This document shows, piece by piece, positions 1 to 4,678 of a DNA stretch of 8,195 nt. The stretch is from Pedococcus sp. (GTDB taxonomy: Bacteria; Actinomycetota; Actinomycetes; Actinomycetales; Dermatophilaceae), in contig JAICSZ010000071.1 of the NCBI GenBank assembly GCA_025936615.1, positions 1 through 8,195 of the forward strand, written 5' to 3'. The translations under genes and the position numbers were made by a program. The first letter of the stretch is position 1. Each line of letters starts with the position of its first letter. The notes under the pieces were generated by a model that made no database searches, was not told the DNA's origin, and saw only the letters and a list, made by a program, of their open reading frames with translations.

Positions 1-536
1 GCGATCTGGGTGCGCGTCTGGACGCGCAGCTTGGCGTCGAGGTTGGACAGCGGCTCGTCCATGAGGAACACCTGCGGGGAGCGCACGATGGCGCGGCCCA
101 TGGCGACGCGCTGGCGCTGGCCACCGGAGAGGGCCTTGGGCTTGCGCTCGAGGTACTGCTCGAGGTCGAGGATCTTGGCGGCCTCCTCCACCCGCTTGCG
201 GATCTCGCTCTTGTCGACGCCGGCGATCTTGAGCGCGAAGCCCATGTTGTCGGCCACCGTCATGTGGGGGTAGAGCGCGTAGTTCTGGAACACCATCGCG
301 ACGTCGCGGTCCTTGGGGGACAGGTTGGTGACGTCGCGGTCACCGATCCAGATCTTGCCGGCGTTGACCTCCTCGAGACCTGCGAGCATGCGCAGGGAGG
401 TGGACTTGCCACATCCGGAGGGACCGACGAAGACGAGGAACTCGCCGTCCTCGATGTCGATGTTGAGCTTGTCGACCGAGGGCTTGTCGTTGCCCGGGTA
501 GATCCGGCTGGCCTCGTCGAACTTCACTGTTGCCAT
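1..536 (-). CDS. msiK: MsiK-type multiple-sugar ABC transporter ATPase (partial, N-terminal 178 residues)
   Basis: This is the cytoplasmic ATPase subunit that powers carbohydrate ABC importers; in Streptomyces one MsiK serves several permeases, including maltose and cellobiose systems. The translation begins [15 protein letters not shown]. It shows a Walker A motif, GPSGCGKST (38-46), the Q-loop Q84 in [12 protein letters not shown], the ABC signature LSGGQ (136-140), and Walker B with the catalytic Glu, FLMDEP (157-162), followed by the D-loop SNLD (164-167). The window cuts the gene here, so the H-loop and the C-terminal regulatory OB-fold domain are not visible; family members are about 370-380 residues. 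The start is ATG at 536-534, preceded by an AAGGAAAGG ribosome site at 555-547. The gene is divergent from a LacI-family regulator. The MsiK assignment rests on my recollection of the Streptomyces N-terminal sequence; MsmX, UgpC and MalK are the same broad family. Confidence 0.93.
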   Translation of the reverse strand, partial: MATVKFDEASRIYPGNDKPSVDKLNIDIEDGEFLVFVGPSGCGKSTSLRMLAGLEEVNAGKIWIGDRDVTNLSPKDRDVAMVFQNYALYPHMTVADNMGFALKIAGVDKSEIRKRVEEAAKILDLEQYLERKPKALSGGQRQRVAMGRAIVRSPQVFLMDEPLSNLDAKLRVQTRTQI

Positions 537-582
537 GGCGTCGTTGCCTTTCCTTCACCGGCAGGAACGTGCCGGACGATCC

Positions 583-588
583 GTTGTA
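583..588 (-). promoter_or_regulatory. Possible msiK -10 element
   Basis: Read on the minus strand this is TACAAC, a partial match to the actinobacterial -10 consensus (TANNNT). It would give a 5' leader of about 40 nt carrying the Shine-Dalgarno site. I see no convincing -35 at the right spacing, so this is a weak call. Expression could instead start further upstream, near the CTTGCA repeats. Confidence 0.25.
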
Positions 589-596
589 AAGGTGCT

Positions 597-626
597 GCAG
601 CCGTGGGCGTCGGTGCCCGCGGCTGC
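597..626. repeat. Strong inverted repeat, 12-bp arms, in the msiK/lacI spacer
   Basis: The left arm is GCAGCCGTGGGC (597-608) and the right arm is GCCCGCGGCTGC (615-626), separated by six bases. Eleven of twelve positions are complementary. The odd pair (604/619) is a G-U wobble in a plus-strand RNA and an A-C mismatch in a minus-strand RNA. No T-run follows on either side, so it is not a standard intrinsic terminator. It could be a regulator site or a leader hairpin of msiK. It lies about 60-90 bp upstream of the msiK start and about 100-130 bp upstream of the repressor start. Confidence 0.55.
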
Positions 627-689
627 CCTCAGTCTGGCTCATGGGTGCCGCTTTGACCACCGTGGGCCCGCGACGCGGCGCGCCCCCGA

Positions 690-708
690 CTTGCTGCAAG
701 TTCTTGCA
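690..708. promoter_or_regulatory. Candidate LacI-family operator: two overlapping inverted repeats
   Basis: Two symmetric elements share a half-site: CTTGC-T-GCAAG (690-700) and TGCAAG-TT-CTTGCA (695-708). A further single CTTGC half-site follows at 713-717. The cluster sits where the -35 region of the divergent repressor gene should be, ending 9 bp before its -10-like TAGGTT, a place suited to repression by occlusion. Repeated CTTGCA-type motifs have, as I recall, been described for MalR-regulated maltose genes in Streptomyces. That resemblance and the identity of the bound protein are inferences. Confidence 0.6.
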
Positions 709-717
709 CCTACTTGC

Positions 718-723
718 TAGGTT
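718..723 (+). promoter_or_regulatory. -10 element of the LacI-type regulator, leaderless start
   Basis: TAGGTT fits the TANNNT -10 pattern and ends six bases before the GTG start at 730, so transcription would begin at or next to the start codon. There is no Shine-Dalgarno sequence, which fits a leaderless mRNA. Its first three bases are also an in-frame TAG, so the coding region cannot start further upstream. The same TANNNT-plus-six-bases arrangement precedes two other starts in this window, at 4173 and 4643. Confidence 0.55.
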
Positions 724-729
724 TGCGAC

Positions 730-1743
730 GTGAGGGCGAGGTTGGCGGACATCGCCGCGCACGCGGAGGTCAGCGAGGCGACCGTGAGCCGGGTGCTCAA
801 CGGCAAGCCGGGGGTGGCCGACTCGACCCGCGAGCTGGTGCTCACCTCCCTTGACGTCCTCGGCTACGACCGGCCCAGCCGGCTGCGCCGCCGCAGCGCC
901 GGACTCGTCGGGCTGGTGATGCCCGAGCTGACCAACCCGATCTTCCCGGCGTTCGCCCAGACCATCGAGACCTCGCTGGCCCACCACCAGTTCACGCCGG
1001 TCCTGTGCACCCAGACCCCGGGCGGCGTGCACGAGGACGACTACGTCCAGCTGCTGCTGGACCGTGGGGTGGCCGGGATCATCTACATCTCCGGGCTGCA
1101 CGCCGACACCACGGCTGACCCGGAGCGCTACCGCCGGCTGCGGGACCGCGGGCTGCCGATCGTGCTCGTCAACGGCTACCACGAGGGCATCGACGCACCC
1201 TTCATCTCCAACGACGACGTCGCCTCGATGGAGCTGGCCCTCACCCACCTCGTCCAGCTGGGGCACCGACAGGTCGGCCTGGCCATCGGGCCGGACCGCT
1301 ACGTGCCCGTGATCCGCAAGATCCAGGGTTTCCGCGCGTCGATGAAGGCCCTGCTGGGGCGCGACGACGTCGACGAGCTGGTCGAGCGCACCATGTTCTC
1401 GGTGGAGGGCGGTGACACCGCCGCGGCCCGGCTCATCGAGCGCGGCTGCACGGCGATCGTGTGCGGCTCCGACCTCATGGCGCTCGGGGCCATCCGGGCG
1501 GCTCGGCGCGCGGGGTTGCAGGTGCCCGACGACGTCTCCGTGGTGGGCTACGACGACTCACCGCTGATCGCGTTCACCGACCCACCCCTGACGACGGTGC
1601 GCCAGAGCGTGCAGGCCATGTCGGAGGCGGCGGTCCGCGCGCTGCTCGACGAGATCTCCGGGGAGCCGGCGCCGCGGGCGGAGTTCGTCTTCCGCCCCGA
1701 GCTGGTGGTGCGTTCCTCGACCGGGGCCTGCCGCTCGCGCTGA
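730..1743 (+). CDS. LacI/GalR-family transcriptional regulator
   Basis: This is a 337-residue DNA-binding repressor of the sugar-responsive LacI/GalR class. Residues 5-24 form the helix-turn-helix (LADIAAHAEVSEATVSRVLN), followed by GKPGV. The hinge is near residues 44-56 (LGYDRPSRLRRRS), and a periplasmic-binding-protein-like effector domain starts at about residue 59 (LVGLVMPELTNPIFP). Near the C-terminus the typical VVGYDDSPL...TDPPLTTVRQ stretch is present, so the gene looks complete and of normal family length. The start is GTG; an in-frame stop at 718-720 excludes a longer protein. It is divergent from the MsiK-type ATPase gene, and CTTGCA-type inverted repeats overlap its promoter. It therefore probably represses itself and sugar-transport genes, with a malto- or cello-oligosaccharide as likely inducer. 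MalR or CebR would be plausible names, but the effector cannot be read from the sequence, so I give none. Confidence 0.92.
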   Translation: MRARLADIAAHAEVSEATVSRVLNGKPGVADSTRELVLTSLDVLGYDRPSRLRRRSAGLVGLVMPELTNPIFPAFAQTIETSLAHHQFTPVLCTQTPGGVHEDDYVQLLLDRGVAGIIYISGLHADTTADPERYRRLRDRGLPIVLVNGYHEGIDAPFISNDDVASMELALTHLVQLGHRQVGLAIGPDRYVPVIRKIQGFRASMKALLGRDDVDELVERTMFSVEGGDTAAARLIERGCTAIVCGSDLMALGAIRAARRAGLQVPDDVSVVGYDDSPLIAFTDPPLTTVRQSVQAMSEAAVRALLDEISGEPAPRAEFVFRPELVVRSSTGACRSR

Positions 1744-1748
1744 GCTCA
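1741..1748. other. Palindrome made of two facing stop codons
   Basis: TGAGCTCA is a perfect 8-bp palindrome. Its left TGA ends the LacI-type gene, and its right TCA is the TGA of otsB on the other strand. There is no room for a terminator between the genes, so each transcript must run into the 3' end of the other unless a signal lies inside the coding sequence. Confidence 0.85.
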
Positions 1749-2519
1749 GGCGTGGGCGTCGCCGCGCAGCTCGGCCAGCAGCGCGAGTGCCTGGGCCACC
1801 TCGGGCGGTCCGTCCACCCGCCAGGCCGCCGCGGTGTCGCCCTGCCCGACCTTGACGCCGACGTCGCCGGGGCCGAGCAGGGCGAAGACGTGCTCGTCGG
1901 TCACGTCGTCGCCGAAGTACGCCACCGCGTCCGCGCCGACCGTGTCGCGCAGCGCCAGCAGGGCGGTGCCCTTGTCGGCGCGCACCACGCTCACCTCCAC
2001 GACGTGCTTGCCGTGCAGGACGTGCGACTCGGTATGCCGCGTGGTCGCCTCGAGTGCCTCGGCCTCGGCGGCGCGGGCGGCCTCCGCTGCCATGCCGCGG
2101 GTGTGCAGCACGACCGCGGCGGGCTTGTGCTCGAGCCGGGCGCCGGGGTGGGCCCGGGCGACCTCGTCCAGGGCGGCGGTGAGGTCGGCCAGTGAGGTGC
2201 GCTGCGCCTGCGTCAGGGTCGGCGGCGCCGAGTCGGCGCTCGACTCCGCGCCGTGGCTGCCGATCCGGATGACCGGGGAGTCCTCCAGCCCGGTCAGCGC
2301 AGTGAGGGTCTCGAGGTCGCGGCCGCTCACGACCGCCGCGTGGGTCGCCGGTGCCGCGGCGAGCGCGCGCAGGCTGTCGACCGAGCCGTCCACCGGACGC
2401 GACGCCGCTGGGTCCAGGACCAGCGGGGCGAGCACCCCGTCGAAGTCTGATGCCACGAGCAGGCAGGGTGCCTGGGCCAGCTCCCGCAGCCGCCCGACCA
2501 GCCGTGCGGCCTGGTCCAT
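1746..2519 (-). CDS. otsB: Trehalose-6-phosphate phosphatase
   Basis: OtsB removes the phosphate from trehalose 6-phosphate to release trehalose, the second step of the OtsA-OtsB pathway, in the cytoplasm. The 257-residue protein is a HAD-superfamily phosphatase of normal OtsB length. Motif I is DFDGVLAP (25-32), with nucleophile D25 and acid/base D27. Motif II is SGRD (65-68), followed by GSHGAE (87-92), a trehalose-phosphatase hallmark. The cap region contains LEHKP (129-133), K183 lies in RADKG, and motif IV is GDDVTDE (203-209) with metal-binding acidic residues. All catalytic elements are intact. The ATG overlaps the otsA stop by one base (TGATG), and I see no separate strong ribosome site, so translation is probably coupled to otsA. 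The gene converges on the LacI-type regulator with only two bases between stops. Confidence 0.95.
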   Translation of the reverse strand: MDQAARLVGRLRELAQAPCLLVASDFDGVLAPLVLDPAASRPVDGSVDSLRALAAAPATHAAVVSGRDLETLTALTGLEDSPVIRIGSHGAESSADSAPPTLTQAQRTSLADLTAALDEVARAHPGARLEHKPAAVVLHTRGMAAEAARAAEAEALEATTRHTESHVLHGKHVVEVSVVRADKGTALLALRDTVGADAVAYFGDDVTDEHVFALLGPGDVGVKVGQGDTAAAWRVDGPPEVAQALALLAELRGDAHA

Positions 2520-4039
2520 CAGTGCTTGCCGCGCGGTCCGCGCGCGTGGTGCAGCTCCCGGGCCCGGCGGTCGGCCCTGGCGTGTGCCTCGTCCGCCTCG
2601 TTCTCGCTCGTGGTGCGCTCGGGGCGCTCCGGCGCGTGGGCGAGGTTGTCGAGGAACCGGGCAGCCCAGCGCTGCACGTCGTGGTCGGCCACTCGGCGGC
2701 GCATCGCCTTCATCCTGCGGCGCTTGTCCTTCTCGGGCGTGACGATCGCGGCCATGATCGTCTGCTTGAGGCCCTCGATGTCGTGCGGGTTGCAGATGAA
2801 TGCCTGGTGCAGCTCGTGGAACGCTCCGGCGAACTCGGAGAGGACCAGTGCGCCGCCCCCGTCGTGTCGACAGGTGACGTACTCCTTCGCCACGAGGTTC
2901 ATGCCGTCGCGCAGGGGCGTGACCACCAGCACGTCGGCGGCGAGGTACAGCGCTGCCATCTCCTGGCGCGGGTAGGAGTGGTGCAGGTACTGGATGGCCT
3001 GGGCGCCGATGCGGCCGTACTCGCCGTTGAGCCGGCCGACCTCGCCCTCGATCTCCAGGCGGAGGTCACGGTAGGCCGCCACGCGCTCGCGGCTGGGGGT
3101 CGCGACCTGGACGAAGACCTCGCGGGGTGGGGCGACCTGGTCCTCCTCGAGGAGCTCGCCGTAGGCCTTGATCCGGTGACCGATGCCCTTGGTGTAGTCG
3201 AGCCGGTCGACGCCGAGCAGCAGCGTCTCGGGGTTGCCGAGCGACTCGCGGATCTCCTTGGCGCGTGCCTCGGTCTCCGGCTGCCGGGCCAGCTCCTCCA
3301 GCCCCTTGAAGTCGATGGAGATCGGCACGGCGCTGGCGCGGACCCGCCTGGCGTCGTCGTCGCGGGACACCGACACGACGTCTGCCCTGGTGGGCAGGCC
3401 CAGCAGCTGGCGGCAGGCGCGGACGAAGTTCTGCGCGTCGGCCACCCGCTGGAACCCGAGGTAGTCCGCCCCGAGCAGCCCTTCCAGGACCCGCCGTCGC
3501 CACGGCAGCTGGGCGAACAGCTCGACCGGCGGGAACGGGATGTGGTTGAACCAGCCGATCCGGACGTCGGGACGCTGCTCGCGCACCATCGCCGGCACGA
3601 GCTGCAGCTGGTAGTCGTGGATCCAGACGGTGGCGCCCTTGGCGGCGACCTCGCAGACCGCCTCGGCGAAGCGGCGGTTGACGCGTTCGTAGGCGCTGAA
3701 CCAGTACCGGTGGAACGTCGCGTTGACGATGACGTCGTGGTAGATGGGCCACAGGGTGTCGTTGCTGAAGCCCTCGTAGTAGTGCGCCACCTCGGCGTCG
3801 CTCAGGCCCACCGGTCGCAGCCTGATCCCGTCGGCGGTGAACGGCTCGGGTGCCTCACCCGCCTCCCCGGCCCAGCCCACCCACGCGCCGTCGCTGCCCT
3901 TCATCACCGACTCCATCGCGGTCACCAGGCCGCCCGGGCTGGTGCGCCAGGTGACCTCACCGTCGGGACCCTCCACGCGGTCGACGGGCAGGCGGTTGGC
4001 GGCGACGACGAGGTCGAACTTCTTCGCGGATGGCGACAC
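2519..4039 (-). CDS. otsA: Trehalose-6-phosphate synthase (GT20)
   Basis: OtsA joins glucose from UDP-glucose (or another NDP-glucose in some actinobacteria) to glucose 6-phosphate, giving trehalose 6-phosphate. The 506-residue protein shows the GT20 motifs in order: NRLPV (15-19), SPGGL (34-38), HDYQLQLVP (141-149), NHIPFPPVELF (165-175), VDRLDYTKGI (277-286) with R279 and K284 for nucleotide-sugar phosphates, and TPLRDGMNLVAKEY (374-387) with D378 and E386. The last 40 or so residues are a charged, low-complexity tail rich in Glu, Arg and His that lies outside the catalytic fold. The start is GTG at 4039-4037: an in-frame TGA lies three codons upstream, and AGGAG (4054-4050) sits ten bases before it. 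It is first in a two-gene operon with otsB, producing trehalose as osmoprotectant and, in actinobacteria, as a precursor for other pathways. All key residues appear intact. Confidence 0.96.
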   Translation of the reverse strand: MSPSAKKFDLVVAANRLPVDRVEGPDGEVTWRTSPGGLVTAMESVMKGSDGAWVGWAGEAGEAPEPFTADGIRLRPVGLSDAEVAHYYEGFSNDTLWPIYHDVIVNATFHRYWFSAYERVNRRFAEAVCEVAAKGATVWIHDYQLQLVPAMVREQRPDVRIGWFNHIPFPPVELFAQLPWRRRVLEGLLGADYLGFQRVADAQNFVRACRQLLGLPTRADVVSVSRDDDARRVRASAVPISIDFKGLEELARQPETEARAKEIRESLGNPETLLLGVDRLDYTKGIGHRIKAYGELLEEDQVAPPREVFVQVATPSRERVAAYRDLRLEIEGEVGRLNGEYGRIGAQAIQYLHHSYPRQEMAALYLAADVLVVTPLRDGMNLVAKEYVTCRHDGGGALVLSEFAGAFHELHQAFICNPHDIEGLKQTIMAAIVTPEKDKRRRMKAMRRRVADHDVQRWAARFLDNLAHAPERPERTTSENEADEAHARADRRARELHHARGPRGKH

Positions 4040-4071
4040 GGGTGATCAGCTCCTGCTCAGGCTCTCCACCA

Positions 4072-4077
4072 ACCCTA
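4072..4077 (-). promoter_or_regulatory. otsA: -10 element of the otsA-otsB operon
   Basis: On the minus strand this reads TAGGGT (TANNNT type), 32 bases before the otsA GTG. It predicts a 5' leader of about 25 nt containing AGGAG. The -35 position falls in the GC-only palindrome at 4087-4103, with no recognisable -35 hexamer, which suggests an activator-dependent or alternative-sigma promoter. Confidence 0.45.
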
Positions 4078-4086
4078 TGTCGCCTG

Positions 4087-4110
4087 CCCGGGCGCCGCCC
4101 GGGTCGACCC
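4087..4110. repeat. Two overlapping perfect palindromes between otsA and the CBS gene
   Basis: CCCGGGCG (4087-4094) and CGCCCGGG (4096-4103) are exact reverse complements around one central base. They overlap a second perfect palindrome, GGGTCGACCC (4101-4110). The block lies over the expected -35 region of the otsA promoter and about 50 bp upstream of the CBS gene promoter. It could be an operator for either gene. GC-rich DNA produces short palindromes easily, but an 8-bp arm followed by a 10-bp one in a 133-bp spacer is notable. Confidence 0.5.
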
Positions 4111-4160
4111 CTGAGCCCCACGCTCGGGTTCGCCCTCTGGCGGCCGTTCGCGTCGACGTC

Positions 4161-4166
4161 TACGGT
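4161..4166 (+). promoter_or_regulatory. -10 element of the CBS-domain gene, leaderless start
   Basis: TACGGT (TANNNT) ends exactly six bases before the ATG at 4173, and there is no Shine-Dalgarno sequence. This supports a leaderless mRNA and fixes the start codon. I find no clear -35 hexamer. Confidence 0.5.
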
Positions 4167-4172
4167 CGTGCC

Positions 4173-4601
4173 ATGAAGATCTCGGATGTGGTGCGGCGCA
4201 AGGGCGACCTCGTGGTGACCGTCAAGCCGGACGAGACCGTCGAAAAGCTGCTCGACCTGCTCGCTGAGCACAAGATCGGTGCCGTCGTGGTCAGCGACGA
4301 CGGAGAGACAGTGGGTGGCATCGTCAGTGAACGCGACGTCGTCCGCCACCTCCAGAGCTCCGGTGCCGCCGTGCTGGCCGGGCCGGTGTCGCAGATCATG
4401 ACCTCCGACGTCACCACCTGCGCCCCCGACGTCAACATCCAGGACCTCGCCCGCACGATGACCGAGCTGCGGGTGCGCCACATCCCCGTCGTCGTCGAGG
4501 GCCGGCTCCACGCCATCGTGAGCATCGGGGACATCGTCAAGCACCGCATCGACGAGCTGCAGGCCGAACGCGACCAGCTCGTCGGCTACATCCAGCAGTA
4601 A
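4173..4601 (+). CDS. Small protein of two CBS domains
   Basis: This 142-residue cytoplasmic protein is little more than a CBS (Bateman) pair. CBS1 is about residues 8-60 (VKPDETVEKLLDLLAEHKIGAVVV, then GGIVSERDVVRHL); CBS2 is about 72-126 (MTSDVTTCAPD, then RVRHIPVVVEGRLHAIVSIGDIVKHRI). Both carry the expected nucleotide-pocket pattern: SERDVV at 52-57 and SIGDIV at 117-122, with the conserved Asp at D55 and D120. CBS pairs bind adenosyl nucleotides such as AMP, ATP, S-adenosylmethionine or, in some proteins, c-di-AMP. The ligand here cannot be read from the sequence. A short helical tail (IDELQAERDQLVGYIQQ) could mediate oligomerisation. It is transcribed divergently from otsA and lies 64 bp upstream of the kinase. 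Many bacteria have stand-alone CBS proteins of this size with no assigned role; actinobacterial Hrp1 is a same-sized but clearly different member. Confidence 0.9.
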   Translation: MKISDVVRRKGDLVVTVKPDETVEKLLDLLAEHKIGAVVVSDDGETVGGIVSERDVVRHLQSSGAAVLAGPVSQIMTSDVTTCAPDVNIQDLARTMTELRVRHIPVVVEGRLHAIVSIGDIVKHRIDELQAERDQLVGYIQQ

Positions 4602-4617
4602 CCCTCCCGGACGAGGG
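4602..4617 (+). terminator. Weak hairpin after the CBS gene
   Basis: CCCTC (4602-4606) and GAGGG (4613-4617) can pair around six bases immediately after the TAA stop. There is no T-run, so it may only attenuate or stabilise the mRNA 3' end. The kinase promoter is predicted just downstream. Confidence 0.25.
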
Positions 4618-4630
4618 GCCTGATCTCACT

Positions 4631-4636
4631 TACCGT
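4631..4636 (+). promoter_or_regulatory. -10 element ahead of the upstream ORF and kinase
   Basis: TACCGT fits TANNNT and ends six bases before the first ATG (4643) of the duplicated start region. The second repeat copy has GGCCGT in the same place, so only the first copy has a -10 element. Transcription should therefore begin at about 4643, giving a leaderless upstream ORF. Confidence 0.5.
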
Positions 4637-4678
4637 AGGGGCATGACGACTCAGGCCGTAGGGGCATGACGACCGAGG
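4633..4678 (+). repeat. Tandem duplication of the kinase start region (2 x 23 bp)
   Basis: Positions 4633-4655 and 4656-4678 are head-to-tail copies, identical at 21 of 23 bases; the first 18 bases match exactly. Each copy carries the same segment: GTAGGGGC, then ATGACGAC. Since 23 is not a multiple of three, the first ATG is out of frame with the second. The result is a short upstream ORF followed by the true kinase start. Confidence 0.93.
4643..4669 (+). CDS. Eight-codon upstream ORF overlapping the kinase start
   Basis: The peptide would be MTTQAVGA. Its TGA stop (4667-4669) overlaps the kinase ATG (4666-4668) as ATGA. The first six residues nearly repeat the kinase N-terminus (MTTEAV), as expected from the duplication. 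A TACCGT -10 element six bases upstream makes it a plausible leaderless ORF. Ribosomes finishing it could restart on the kinase ATG, which has no Shine-Dalgarno at a useful distance (AGGGG ends one base before it). Whether it is translated is inference. Confidence 0.5.
   Translation: MTTQAVGA

Noticed and set aside
340..1266. Minus-strand open frame spanning the msiK start, the spacer and part of the repressor gene
   Set aside because: It crosses the real msiK and LacI-type genes in the wrong frames and has no domain.
1461..2195. Plus-strand open frame (244 codons) bridging the repressor 3' end and otsB
   Set aside because: It overlaps two well-supported genes, one of them antisense, and no motif is visible.
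2351..4045. Long plus-strand open frame (564 codons) opposite otsA
   Set aside because: It lies antisense to a complete OtsA with all GT20 motifs, has a composition typical of GC-rich reverse-frame translation, and shows no recognisable domain.
3837..4172. N-terminal extension of the CBS protein into the otsA region
   Set aside because: The extension is antisense to otsA, and the CBS family begins at the ATG at 4173, which is preceded by a well-placed -10 element.
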